Shown: piece after piece, positions 35,201-50,200 of the stretch
Layout of the letters: the number at the start of each line of letters is the position of its first letter
How positions within the stretch are numbered: position 1 is the first letter of the stretch
NCBI GenBank assembly: GCA_039566865.1
Contig: CM076944.1
Location: forward strand, 10,624,501-10,688,500
Length of the DNA stretch: 64,000 bases
Direction: 5' to 3'
Origin: Aurelia coerulea
Taxonomy: Eukaryota; Cnidaria; Scyphozoa; Semaeostomeae; Ulmaridae
Program-made: the position numbers and the translations under genes
Notes under the pieces: model-generated
Database searches by the model: none
Told to the model about the DNA's origin: nothing
The model's input: the letters and a program-made list of their open reading frames with translations, nothing else

Positions 35201-38200
35201 CGACGAAGTTTTACATTTATGGGGTACGCTTTTTGCCGATTTTTACGTTTTGGGATATGCTTTCGCCGATTTTTTCTAAAGCCGACTATCATTTCGAGGG
35301 AAAATTTCTAAAGCCGGTTGAAATTTTTTTTCTTGGAGTGCACCCCCCCGTACAATTGAAAGTCAAGTACCCCTCCCCCCCCCGGGGCTTTGCATGAGTA
35401 TTGTGGCATTATCGCAAAATCTCACCTGACATTTAATTGCAGACAGATTTTGGACTTCCCTAAATGTCGGTAGGTCTTCAGTGAAGCTAGTCAACTAATC
35501 ACAGAAATGGAAACTGTGTAACAGTGCCTTTTTGTTGAATTGAAAATAATAAATATTTTACATACCCTCAGCTGATCTTCAGCAAGTCGTTGACTCTCAT
35601 TTACCCTGAAATAAAAGATGGATCAGGATTAAAGGGGGTATCTCTATACTCCTGCCCTATACGGAAATGTAAACTTCACAGAAATGTAAAATCTAGTGGT
35701 AAGGTAGGTAAAATCAAATAAACAAGAAAAAACATAGGTAAAATTAAATATAAAAGCTTGGCAAACTATTAATTGTATTACACTTTACTTGGCAACACAC
35801 AAGATCAACAACGCTTCCCTGCTGTGTGATCAGAATGCACTTCCTACCATCTTGACTGGGTTTAGTAATTCAAGAGATGTTCTGGTGGTAGCAAAAGGAG
35901 GTAGGCCTAAAGGTTCAGGTATGTAGGGGGCTACATTAGCAAACTGTTTACGATACCTTCACTCTATAAAGTAAACAACTAAAGTTCGACGAAGTGAAGA
36001 ATGCAGTAAATCCCCGCGTATAAGAACCTACTTTTTGACAGCCACGCTGAATTAGGTTCTTATTTTAAAAATTCCAGATCGATCTCAGGGTATAAAGATC
36101 TTTAAAGGTTCTTATTTGAAAGTCCTTTTGTAAATCTTTTAAAACTCATGACCAGGAAATGTTCCACTCTGCTATTGGTCTATGTGATATATTACGGCCC
36201 TAAGAACTAATTCTAAGCTTACAAATAGCAGGGGAGGTTCAGATTTTTAACCGCCAATTGGAACAAAATGAATTTAATACCGGGTGTCCCAAAAAAATGT
36301 ATACGGATTTGGTTGACTCCAGCGATGTGAATTTAGCTTTAATCAATGTCTAATCAGTCTAGAAATATTCCCCGATAGTTAACTTGAACATAGGTACCTC
36401 GTTTGTTGGTATTGGTGCTTTGAGAACAGATGTGTTAATCTTGAAAGCTCAAATTTGCCTCCTCCTGCAAACCAGAGCTTAGCCTCTTGGCCTAAGCAAA
36501 TTCTCAAGACACAGCGTATAAATCAACGATAGTCTTGATAAAATTTGAAAAAATTAGATCTAGTGTTATTCTGTTCTCCAGAAGTCACCCCCACACAGTG
36601 TTCCAGGGCATGTAATTAATGTGAAAAATGAAAGTATCAGAATTGTACCAAACTGATTTTTCTCTTGTTCACCGTAGCCTGAGGAATGTCAGAACCCAAA
36701 AAATTTTCAAATCGGACAATCTAGTGCTGAGATAACATTATTTCAAGTTGGCCTAAAAAGTGTACTTCAGGCTTCTTTCTAAGCACAGCAAGGCCACAAA
36801 ATAGCACTAAGTTTCAAATTCAAATTTCTTGGCTTGCACTCACCCGATTTTCATGATCTTTGTTTTGTTCAACAGATTAAACTTTGCAGAGTATGTAGTG
36901 AAAGAGTGGATTGAAAATTTTATCTTGGGATGCGGAAATTTGGTGAATTAAGAGTGGTAACTAAACGTTAAAAACACTAAAACTGAATCACGAAGCGCTT
37001 CTTCAACATTAAAAACAAAAAATCTATGTTTCAGAATTCTCGGAAAGTCTATTGCAGAATCAAGTTTAAGCTATTGGCAACACGTTTGCAAAAGGGCTTA
37101 GTAGAATAAGCTCTCAAATAATTTTGGCGAATTCTTCACGAAGACCAGTTTTGCACCTTTTCCGAGTAAAAATTGCATTTTTATGACCAAAACCTATTAG
37201 CAAAGGAAAATATTTCATCATATCTCCACAATTTCAAATACATGCTTTTTAACAATAGTAGTATAAAGTATTTTACATAATTAACTAATTTTTAAAGTTT
37301 TGAAAACATGCAGCCAACTCTACAATGATTTGTTATATCCCAAGGTGAAAAATGCGCCTAGTAACATCGCAAAACAGAACAAACACCAAAATAGATACCT
37401 AATATGATTAGGGAGTTGATCTCTAACCTCCTTTTGACTAAAAGAGGGAAATATTTGTTTCATTGAACATCCAGTTCAGTCTATAGTACAGTGGCAAATA
37501 CAGACAGAATTTGCTAAAAAAGACTTCTTCTTCACTGGCCTTCGTGAAAAATTCGCCAAAATTAGTTGAGAGCTTATTCTACTTAGCCCTTTTGCAAAAA
37601 TGTTCCCAATAGGTTAAACTTGATTCTGCAATAGGCTTTACGAGAGTTCTGAAACATAGATTTTTTGTTTTCAATGTTGAAGGAGCGTTTCGTGATTCAG
37701 TTTCAGTTTTACATTGGTTACCATTATTGATTTGAAAAATTTGCACATCCCAAGATGAAATTTTCAATCGACCTTTTCACTACATATTCTGAAGGGTTCA
37801 ATCTGTCAAACAAAACAAAGATCATGAAAATCGAGTGAATGTAAGCCAAGAAATTTGAATTTGAAAGTTAGTGCTATTTTGTGGCCTCGCTGTGCTACAA
37901 AAGAAGCCTGCAGTACACTTTTTAGGCCTAACTTGAAATGATATTTTCTCAGCACTAAATTGTCCGATTTGAAAATTTGTTGCGTCTTGATATACCTCAG
38001 GCTACGGTTAAATATAGAAAAATCAGTTTTGTACAATTCTGAAATTTTCATTTTTTGCATTAATTACATTAAAACGGAAATCTGGATCACAGTGCCCCAG
38101 TCACCCAGTGGGCAGTATCTTAATTTTTCATTACTTCCAGGTCTTAATTTTGATGTGCTTCAGGAACTTGCTAGGCCAAAAGGCCAAAGCTCTGGTTTGC

Positions 38201-41200
38201 AGGAGGCACAGTGATCCAGAGCATGTAATAAATTGCAAAAAATGAATTTTCGAAAATTGAAACAATACACGACAGACTTTATGGAGGACATCCTGAGGAT
38301 TAACATGAAACAAACCGTTTTAAAATTGGACCACTGAGTGCCGAGAAATGTATTTTTGAAGTTGGCCTAAATTTCATATGGTTGTTTACACTGACAGTTC
38401 TGGTACAAGTGTCAAAATAACGTAAATTTCAAAATGTCGAAAGGTCATCTTGCCTTTGTCCGATTTTAGAATTTTTTCTTTTAAATGAAAGGTAATTTTT
38501 TCGTCTTTAGTGCCATCTAGTTGCTGGATTCATACGGTGAAGGGTTATCCAAGAACTATGCACAGTTATGTCCCTTGTACTCTACCCAAGAATCCTTTTT
38601 CAAAACTGGGAACTTCGACTTAAAAGTTGAAAACAAAAGAGCAAGCGTTTGCAAGCCTTAGCGACTAATTTCTTATTAAACTCCAGCGTCTTCTGAGTGT
38701 CTACCTGAAATCTTTCGTTCGGATTCGTTCAAATTAATTGTCACCAGTTCTTTCAAAATTTTTGGCAAAAGTTATGATGATTATAATGAACATTTTAGTC
38801 AGGCATCTTCTTGATTCCTATTTTTTAAAACAAAGAGCAAATTTCCAATAATTTTCATGGCATTTTGTCAAAGTATAGGTAAAGTTTCCTTTTAAGTTAA
38901 CAGACTTACTGATGGGATTTTAATTTGAAAGGGTATCTTTTTATCGTGAGTATCAAGCGACAAATTTATATTTGCTAAACAATAAATTAACCAAAATACA
39001 GGATGTTTCATAGTGTTCCTTATTCTGTGGAAAATAAATCATCAATGATATTACTACCATTATGGCAAAACTGCTTGTCATATTAGCTCCAACTGCTACA
39101 AAGCCATGGCAAAATGTACTGAGAATTGTGACATGAAGGGTGGGGGGGGTAGACACAACAGTGGCAGCCAAAGACAATGAACCAATAGGTACATGTGCAA
39201 GTAAAGAATGTCACAAAAATTCATTTTATCACAAATAAGATTAACAAGAAAGACTTGAGAGAGACTCTTTTTAGCAGAACTGCAGAGTTCGTCTCATATT
39301 TAGGAACAAAGCTTTTGTTTTTGATGCTCTTGACAATATCCTCAAACTGTTTTTCTGACAAAAAATATTTTCGCATCCAATCCGATGAATTACTCTTTCC
39401 ATTATGTCTGTAAACTTTATTTATGCTTTGAGAAAACTCCAAGGAAAATTATTGGGATTTTGCTCTTTGTTTTTAGCATAAAGGAATTGATAAATTGCCT
39501 GACTAAAGTATCATCATAATCATCATAATCTTTTACCAACGATTTTGAAAGAATTTTTGACAATTAATTTGAACGACTCAGAACGAAAGATTTCAGAGAA
39601 GCATTCACAAGACGTAGGAGTTTAATGAAAAATTAGTCGCTAAGGCTTGCAAACGCTTGCTTTTGAATCCAGCAACTAGATGGCATTAAAGACGAAAGAA
39701 TTACCTTTCATTTAAAAGAAAAAATTCTAAAATCGGACAAAGGCAAGATGACCTTTTGACATTTTGAAATTTACGTTATTTTGGCACTTGTACCGGAAAT
39801 GTCAGTGTAAACAACCATATGAAATTTAGGCCAACTTCAAAAATACATTTCTCCGCACTCAGTGGTCCGATTTTAAAACGGTTTGTTTTATGTTAATCCT
39901 CAGGATGTCCTCTATGAAGACTGTCTTGTATTTTTTGCATTTTCGAAAATTCATTTTTTGCAGTTTATTCCCTAATTTTCGTATTCTGGATCACTGTGGG
40001 AGGAGGCAAATTTGAGCTTTCAAGATTGATATTTCTGCTCTCAAAGCACCAATACCAACTAACGAGGTATCTATGTTGAAGTTAACTATCGACGAACATT
40101 TTGAGAGTGATTAGATGTTGATTATAGCTAAATTAACATCGCTGGAGAGTTAACTAAATTTGTACACTTTTTTGTTCAATCGGACCATGCAAGTTACATC
40201 TTACGGTTGGGACACCAGGTAGGACCGATAAAAAATCTACTTTATTACCCTTGTAATAAGAACATATTCTTTCATCGAACTGAAACAGGTTCTTAAAAAC
40301 GAGATGCATAATTTAGGAAAAACAGCCTGCGCAGGTTCCTATTTCTGTAGGTTGTTACGTGCGGGTATTTACGGTAGGTAATTGCTGGTAGATTCAAATT
40401 TGTTCAACTGGACCATGCAAGTTACATCTTACGGTTGCTCAGTAAGTCATGCCACTGCAGTTACGAATCAAATTAAATTTTGCGTGAATATCTAAATGAA
40501 TTACTACTCACTCTTTGAGTTGCTGAATGAAATCACTTTGCTTTTGAACTTCATCTCTCAGATTGTTGACTTGGCGTTGATGTTTGTCCCTATGACTCTC
40601 CATTTGCTCTTCTAGTGCAGCCTACGAATTGAATTAGAAAATTTAAAGCATAAAGCAGAGTAACAACAACGGCTGCAATTTCACATCAAAGGTGGTGAAA
40701 TTATAAATCTCAGACATCAGTTATCGCTTCTAAATCTGTCAACATTTAATCCCGCGGAATCTTCTGGCATCAATTTTGAGACATACGTTAGCTTCCTAAT
40801 TAATGTAGTTTCTGTTGCTTTTTATTATTGAAGTTCATTTTAAGTTGAAAATTTCTAAGTACTATTCAAAACCAGAGCTCGGAACAATGCTTCTTTTTGG
40901 CTGTGCACGTTACAATGTATTGCAGATGAAGGGAAAGAACTGTTTTTCAAGGGAAACGTTTCCAAAATGGAGAGAGTTCAAAGATTAAATTTCATGTCTT
41001 TGAAAAATCAGCTGAATGAACAGAAATTATCCCGGAACCGGAGTAAGTGAGTAAGTGAGAAAATCGGACTTGTAAGTAATATCCGGAGAATTCACACCAT
41101 TTGCATTTCATCTGAACAAAGGAGAAAGGCAACATAAGAAAGGCACGTCTGATAAGTTTTTACAACTATATTTGTACAAAAGCGTCCTTGTTTATTGGCA

Positions 41201-44200
41201 GCAATATGGGAAGGCCTATTTGAGCAGGTTAGCTTAGAAATGGCACTGTTCTTAACAAACATGGAGCAAAATTAAAAATTCTTTACTGAAAGATTTCTTG
41301 ATAATAACGTATAGGCAATAACATAGAAATGCCTAACTGAAAATTTTATTTAATGACGACATTGTTCTGAACAGACAACACGCAAGAAGAACAATCATTT
41401 CAAGCATCTTTCATTTTGCATGCAGATACATCGATTTCATAATAATATGATAAATATCTGTTGGTTTTAACTTTGCAAGAATTGCAGTATACATTTCTGT
41501 TGCTTATATATTACGCCATGTCATTCTGTGAGCAGAAAATCGTACTTTACAACACGCAATATACACATAGACATACACACACAAAGCTAAGATGTACATG
41601 AATATAACTAACATATATTCAACATATATTTAAAGGTGACCCAAATAAACTTCACGGGCTACAGGGCACTTAGCTTCCTGAAAGCAGATTTTATGAACAC
41701 AAACGAGGTATCAACGTGTAGCTGAAGGGCCTAGCTATATTTTGATATATCGCTTGGTTAGTTTAAGTTATAGCTACGCTCCGGAAAGCCAGTTTCAAAA
41801 ATATGGTAATTCAATCATTTCTTGAACTTTCCACTCATTTTTTGGCTGCCCATGCTTCGGAAGAAAGAAGTGAGAAAAGCCGAATTCCATATTTAAGAGC
41901 ACGAAATTTGAATAATGAGCAGAGATCAGTCATCTTGTAAATGCTAGATTTCTTCAGACTACTTCACAAAATGTTGACAGGAAAAAAATGACAGTTATTT
42001 CACTCTAACTGAGAAACGTAGGATTCGAAATTTTCCTTCAGTCTGGTTTCGGGCGGTAATCATATCTTAAAGTGACCACGCATCATCTCAAAAGATAGCC
42101 AAGCCTTTCAACTTAACAGCGATACAAAGCATTTGTCAATAGATTTCAGAGAGCCAGTCAGGTTCTACCTCGTGAATATCTTTTTGAATATTTATAAGTT
42201 TGTCACCCAGTACGAGGTTCACACCTGACAAACTTACAGCTAGTTATAATTGACACAACAGGTTCCCAAATGCATTTGGCATGACAGCAGCAACGAAGCA
42301 TAGAGCGGAAATACAATGTGAGAACAGGAGAGTCAAAGGCATCTTTTTGTAAAACGTAGCCAAAGGCAAGATAAGACAACCCATGAGGTAGACTTCGGCA
42401 TTTATACAAATCCAAATTCACTACGTAATATAGGGGGAGTTTTTGGACAAAGGATTAAGTCTTAAAGGGGCTGTACAACCCATCCTCTCTGCGTGGCGTA
42501 GCATGTCAAATCATTGAATGTGTTTAGGCTGAACACGCGAAGCTAATAGCAATTTCGCAAGGGGAATAGTAATTATAAAAGTATCCGCGACAAACTCGGT
42601 AATCGAAGTTTTGTTGGAGGATTTCTTTTATTCTTCTAACATTGAATATTTGAAATTACTAATGGATATCAAAATTTTCATCACATTTTATAGACATAGC
42701 CCAGAAAACGCTGCCAATAAACTCACGTAGCCATGTAGAAGCTGCGATGAAACTGGCCGCCATTAAAGCTGAAGGCTTTAGTCACGTGCGCGGGTTGTCT
42801 TGTACTTTCAGATTGTTTACAAAAATCTTGTACAGCCCCTTTAAGCATAGTTTCTACAGGGTGTTCCAAAAAGTTGTGCCCCGTATGTGTCGCTGCTGTA
42901 GAGGAGTTGCATCCTCGATTGTCGTGGTTTGTATACAGTTGCATAGGACAGATTTCAACTCAGAGTTATAGACGTTATTTGAGTCAATCTGAAAAATGCT
43001 TGCGGATTTATGTAGATGAAAGGCAAATAAGTGGTTGCTTGAAAACAGCAGTTCTATTTTTCTTCAGTCAAAGTAAAGTAATGTTTGGAAAGAAATAGTT
43101 CCAGCGTCATATTCGAATTTTCTCTGCATTTTTAAAAGGGTTGACAGCTAACTTACAACACTGTTAACCCTTTTAAAAATGAAGAAAATAATTTAAATAC
43201 AATGATAGAATAATTTCTTTGAAAATGTTCTTAATTTTGGAATTTGCTGAAGAACAACACAACCACTTATTTTTCCTTCCCTTTGCCACATGATCAAGGT
43301 CTCAAACTATAAGTTGAAGCCTGACCTACGTAAATGTTTAAAAACCGAGAAAATTGACGCTTCCGGTCCTCCATGGCAGCTACGCAAATGGGGTATATTT
43401 TTTGGGACACCATCTTGTTGCAGGTTTTCAAAACGTACCAGGTGGAGGAGTACGTAGATCAAAATGTTTTGAAAGGAGCTGTTTAGGAAAATGTTCTTTC
43501 ATCATTTTAAGGAACAGGTCTTATTCAACATATCAACATAAAAACGGCGCCACACTTCATGATTGATAGCAGACAGCCTAACTCGCATATCGTCAACAAA
43601 AAGATGCCACAAAATGTTCTTAAATATGAAAACGTAGTAGATAAAGTAACAAAATGAATAGATATAGATAAAAAACTAAAAAAATGAAACAGATGAATAA
43701 ATAAATAAATAAATAAATAAATAAGTGATTTATTTGATCAATGAATTAATGGTTTGATACTTAATTAAGGTAACTCTGCTTTCCGCTCTAGTGCACAGCG
43801 AGATGCCGTTTCGCAAAACCACTCTCCTCAGAAAACAGTTAATTTCTCCATTATTATTCAGTCTATCGAAAAGCGGTAAAAAGGATGTTGTTCTGTATAA
43901 TCTGGGAAATCGAAACATGTATAAATCGCAATGTTTCCGTCAACCCTGGCTTCGCAAATCCTTGCACAAATATTTTTGCTGATTTCAGAAAAGTGGATTT
44001 ACCTCCAAAACTACTTGAAAAAGTTTCGATTTTTTTTCGCTCCATCTTTAGCTAAGTAGTTGATTTACAACTTTGCCAAGTCTGATTGGAAAAGCTAGGC
44101 TAGATTTCCTGCAATCGAATTTTACATTTCTGTTTACTTTTCGACATCGAAGGGGAAAAGCGTTGGTCAACAGTTTAGCCCATGCAGAACGATTTGAACG

Positions 44201-47200
44201 CCCATAGAATGTTTTTGCAAAAAAATAGTTCTTCATCTAAGCTCTATGCTCATTGTGGACTCTAAAAGAAATTGATAATTTGTGAATGCTTACGAAAGTC
44301 TCGAAAGACACCCAAAGCATGGCTTCGTGAAGTTGCTGGTAAAAATCAGTAATTTTTAATCAATAGATGCAAATGATACTTTTACAAGCGCACTAAGGAT
44401 GTCTTTTGAGACCTGCGTATGGTATTCCCAAAAGATGACGTTCATTTGTTTGCCAATGGAAAAACTTCTGAAAGTTGTTTCAAGCCTGAGCTTTTGCAAG
44501 CGTGCTTCATAGCATGGTAATCTGTTGACCAAGGTTTCTCCATTTCGCTGTCGAAAAGTAAACAGAAATACGAAATTCGATTGCAGGAAATCTAGCCTAG
44601 CTTTTTCAATCAGACTTGGCAAAGTTGTAGATCAACAACCTAGCTAAAGATGGAACAAAAAAAAAATCGAACATTTTTCGAGTAGTTTTGGAGATAAATC
44701 CACTTTTCTGAAATTAGCAAAAAGATTTGAACTAGGATTTGCGAAACCAGGGTTGACGGAAACATTGCGATTTATACATCTTTCGATTGCCCAGATTATA
44801 CACAACAACATCCTTTTTACTGCTTTTCGATAGGCCGAATAATACTGGAGAAATTAACTGTTTTCTGAGGAGAGTGGTTTTGCGAAACGGCATTTCGCTG
44901 TGCACTAGAGCGGAAAGCAGAGTTACCTTAATAGAAGTATACCTGAAAATAAATATTGTCCACTCTAAGATGTTACTACTTGAAACTAAGTAAATAATTC
45001 TACTTTGAATAAAAGTATTGCTCAATAAATGTACAGATAAAAAATATTACAGTGTGTCCCAAAAAAACTGTTCGACGTTTGATTAAATATTAAACAATAA
45101 CAAAATAATGAACAGGGCTTCATGGTAAGATAACCACATTACTGAAATTCTAAATAAATTTTAGATACCAGAAGCTAGCAAATCAGCGAAATATTCATGG
45201 AGTAACGAGCTTTTGAAGTTCAAGTTTGTGCGAAAGCTGAAACCAGACGCCCCTAAATTGCATATTTTGTTAAAGTAGAACCTCGTTTATTCAAAGCAAA
45301 TCAAATGGAACTTAAAAAGCACATTCGGTAAACCAGCTTTCTCTAACATTGAATTAAGGTAATGGACGCTTGGAGGAATCCTGTTGAGCAGAATTTGGAA
45401 AGGTCCCGTCTCTCATCGGTTAAGTTTTCATTCCATGTTTTTGGATACTTGGATTCTTAAGTAAATTTTGGTAACGGTTACGAGAAATAAATTACTTTTG
45501 AAGTCCTATTTGGTTTCTTTGATATCTACGGGAAGTAAAACATTGGACAGTCTTCTTTAACCTCGATTTAGGGACGTCTTTTTGAAATATAAGTCAGTTA
45601 GAGGCGTCTGGTTTCAGCTTTCGCACTAACTTGAACTTTAAAGCTTGTAACTCCGTGAACTCTTAGCGGATTTGCAAGATTCTAGCGTCAAAAATTAATG
45701 TATTATCATAGGAACAGGGTTATCTGACCAGGAGCCTGTAAATTTTATCGTTACTTTTAAATATTTAATCAAACGTCGAAAAATTTTTCTAGGACACTTT
45801 GTGCAATAAATGATAAATATTTGATTTAATACATTTACTATATTATATTTACACACATTTCAGTCTATACGTTATGTTAAAATAACACGCATATCATGCT
45901 TGATTTCACACAGACACAATTTAAACAACATAAAAATAGATGAAGGTTCAACCTCAGAAAAAAATCTATTCTGGCAAAATCAAACATTCATGTAGCTGGA
46001 AGTTGCAAGCACTATTAAATTCTGAAGATATCCATGAGCAGGGAGCCATGTTTTACCTTGCTCCATCTTAGAGTCACGATTAACTTCCATTGATGATTGC
46101 ATCAAGCAGCTGTACTGCGAGTTTAGCAAATGGGCATCAAAATTACGAGGAGTAAGATATTGATATGTGATCAATAATGGAGGGAGAAGGTCATATTATC
46201 TGTAGACTGGAGATCCAGTGAAGGATATGTGCGCCCCTTCTTGCATCTTTAATCTTAGATAATTATTTGAGAAGCTATTTGACAAACTCAATTTGGCAAA
46301 TTCTTAACTACTTATTGTCTATTTCGTGATCTTGGCCTGATTTGGTCTTAGGGTATTTGGTCTTAGGGTATTTCAGCATCTGCTCATCAAAAGGGAATCG
46401 ACATAGGTATATCGAGAAGCCACTATCAATAGGATAAAGGGAACACATTCATATCAGTTGTTTCTTTAGCTATACACTGAAACAGCACATGAAACAGCAC
46501 ATGTCAAACTTGTCAAATACAATACGGTACACTTTGAACTTGGCCCGGGCCAGCTTTTAAAGGGTCTGTTTCATCCAGCATTCCTTGCACGTGCCGTCTC
46601 TTGGTCGTCCTTTGTTGTCGCCATTTTCATGGCCCATGAAAATGGCGACAACGAAGGCAAACCAAGAGATGGCACGTGCAAGGCATGCTGGATGAAACAG
46701 ACCCTTTAACCGCGTCGATTCACTTTAAAGCGCATAGACACACGTATATTGAGCAGGCGCTACAAACAAGCCAAATAAAACGCCCAAACACCCATTGTTG
46801 CTTTAGGTACACAATGAAACGGCACATTCAAACATTGTCAATACAAGAGACTAATTTACAAGTTGGCCAAAACCAGCTTCAACTATGTCGATTCCCTTTA
46901 CGGTATGTGTAGTAACCATGAGACTAGCTCATTGTCAATTTTACGGAACACGACGACGACAGATCTGCTCCCGATGAGCTTGGAATAGAAGGTGCATTGA
47001 AAGCGCTGATGTGAGATTTACGGATGGATAAGTAACGTAAAGATGGCACTACGACTTATCAATTACATTTGTGTTTATTTTTTTTAATTCTACGAGAGCG
47101 ACAATACTGGTGCAACAGAACGTTTTCAATTAATCATCAAGTAACGTTACTCTACGTACTGTCTAGGAAAGCATTTTGAAGTTAACGAAACATTACATAC

Positions 47201-50200
47201 CTTTGCAGTAAACGAAACATTAGGTACACTGATTCAGAAGCAGGAAAACTTACAACAAAGCAAAGCACTACTGATGAATTTTCATCAATGGAGGGAAGAA
47301 ATGTTCCATCACAAACAGACAAGGAATATTAGGGAACATAGACAGGAGGATTTGTGATGTTAATTGAATGTCAACAAGAACAGGAGACAATACACTCCAT
47401 ATAAGAGCAATTTGAGGCCAGGTAGATGAGGCTGATTTGGCAACATCAACCTTTAAAGAAAGAAGAGAGAAGGACTTTAGAAAGAGGTACAGAACTGATT
47501 TATATGTAATACAGTAGGCATTAATTAGCTGTAATATTTTGCTATTCTTTATTTAGCCTACTGTGAATGAATCAATGATGATGATGATGACGACGACGAC
47601 GACGATGATGATGATGATGATGATAATGATGATGATAATGATGATTTTTAGGACATTATCAGACGAATATTGTTTAATATCTTGGCAAAGTCTATTCATA
47701 AGACTGAAATACCAAGGGCTACGTTCAGACAAAAATACTTTTTCTGACTAACACCACCAAATTGCCCAAACAATCATATTGACTTTTTACCCACTGAAGT
47801 CAAATGAGCTGAAATGTACACATTTACACAGTTGCATTTGTAGCACCTCATATTAAAATGAGTCTACATGAACAATATCATTTGAGCTAAACCTTGCATA
47901 TAAAAAGTATGGCTCGTTCCCCCTGTTAAGATGATCTACTAGACAGGGGCATTGCAACAAACATGGGAAAAGGCTTTCTATGTACTGACATCCTCGAAGC
48001 ACCAGACAGCAAGGTTTCAAAAGGGAGAGGTTCCAAAGACAAATGCGAGTAATTGAAAAAGATTTCTAGCTAAAATGGCAGGACCTGGGTTACTGTCACT
48101 TTAGCTTTTTAGAGGCATTGTCACCTGGATTTCCGCTTGTGAGATTAATTTCCGCAAGGCAGTTACAGCTCTAGCCTACGCGCAGACCCATTACCCCAAA
48201 GGAGGATCGGGTCTACGAAACAAAGAGCAAAAGCTTGCTGCTGAGGTTTCTAGATTTCTGGAAACTTAATTTATGCAGCCTTTGTTTCAACCATAGAAAT
48301 ATTTCTATTTCTATGGTTTCAACGCGTTTCATAAATAATTTGAAAAGGAAATTAGAATGATTAATCGGGTCTACGAAACAAAGAGCAAAAGCTTGCTGCT
48401 GAGGTTTCTAGATTTCTGGAAACTTAATTTATGCAGCCTTTGTTTCAACCATAGAAATATTTCTATTTCTATGGTTTCAACGCGTTTCACAAATAATTTG
48501 AAAAGGGGATTAGAATGATTAATCGGGTCTACGAAACAAAGAGCAAAAGCTTGCTGCTGAGGTTTCTAGATTTCTGGAAACTTAATTTATGCAGCCTTTG
48601 TTTCAACCATAGAAATATTTCTATTTTTATGGTTTCAACGCGTTTCACAAATAATTTGAAAAGCGGATTAGAATGATTAATTGGGCGGCCGTAGCAAGCC
48701 TTTGCTCTTTGTTTCGTAGACCCTTTCCTCCTTTGGGATAATGGGTCTACGCGTAGGCTATTACAGCTCAAGTCATTAACACAACAGTATATTTCAAGAA
48801 GATGGGCAGAAGTACAGTGAGTAAATAGCACGAATCAATTTGAAAGTATGTTAGTAAGGCTACATAATGTTACGCCAAAATGTAAACTCAAGAAAGCTCA
48901 ATATACCAGGTGACAGAAAAACAACTTCAAGAGCAAGATTGGCACATAGCTTCCTAAAAGCCAATGTCATGAAAAAACGAGATATGCGGGTGTAGCTGAC
49001 GGGTTTAGCTATGTTTTAAGAAGTTGCTTTGTGATTCATGGTTACCGTCCGATTTCAAAAATATGGTAATTTATTCCTTTCTCGGAGGTCCTCTTCCTTT
49101 TCCAGTCCATGCTTTGGAAAGTGTGAAGAAAGCTGACTTCTAAATTTTCATGGGAGCATGAAATCTGAACAAGGAACAGAGGTCAATCATTTTGCAAATA
49201 GGTGAAGGTGAAGGCGAAGGTGAAGTTGCGGTTTTTAGCGCCAAGCGCTGGGATCGCAGAAGTAGAATAGTTCAAATCGAGTCCGCGACCCCTTGTCATG
49301 ACGCCCAAACCCTGTCCACCTGACTGTTCTGGCTGCAATGTCAGAGGATTACACCACTGCGCCACAACACCTTCACAAATGTCCCCACACGAATTCAAAT
49401 CCATCTGTACGCTAAGTTTTCACAAATGTTGACTGGAAAAGGATGGTGATTATTTCTCTCAAAATGATAAATGTAGGCTTCTAAATTTTCTTTGAATCTG
49501 ATTCCTCGGACAGCAATAAAAGCTCAAAGTGACCATGCAACATCTCAGGAGGAAGCCAAGCCTTTCAGCTAAACCGTGTAAGAAAGCATTTGTCAGTAAC
49601 TTTTCATTCCAGAGAGCTACTTATTATCTGACTCATGAAGTTTTGTTTGGGTACCCGGAAGACAGTTACAAGTTTCTATTGTCACCTTCATCAGCAGCAC
49701 ATTATGTATCAGCCAGCCATTATATCCTAAACATGTTTCCTACTTGCAAAGAACGCGACCGTCTCGAGTTGGAATCTAGTTATTTGACTACTTATACTTA
49801 TAGAGACCTTGCGATAGAAATGAATAAATGAATAAATGAAATTAAATCTTATGTAGAAATGAAAAGTATGAAGGGGCTAATGATGAGTACTATCAGTGCA
49901 ATATTTACTCAAATGATGAAATGCGTGCAAAGAGCAAGCTAACTTATCGCATGGAAACCAGACAGAAGAGTGTAGTTCTACCCAGAAGATAACCTTGGGC
50001 AGCCAAGGACAGAAAGCTAATAAGCTGAGCTCATCACTCTTCGAGGTCATGGCATGGCGTGGTCATGGCCTAACTTATCGCATGGAAACCAGACAGAAGA
50101 GTGTAGTTCTACCCAGAAGATAACCTAGGGCAGCCAAGGGGCAGCCAAGGACAGAAAGCTAATAAGCTGAGCTCATCACTCTTCGTGGTCATGGCATAGC

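Larger units (their letters stand above)
35606..40511 (-). other. KIF5 intron largely made of nested palindromes
   Basis: Apart from 35606-36003 and 40375-40511, where I see nothing, the intron is the MITE 36004-40374 and the element inside it. Confidence 0.7.

Noticed and set aside
43354..45025. Several mirrored ORFs on both strands
   Set aside because: They are the same palindrome arm read in opposite directions (43755-44935) or edges of the neighbouring element.
49529..49831. 100-residue plus-strand ORF
   Set aside because: Its first third lies in the dispersed repeat 48903-49612; no family recognised and no splice or promoter context.
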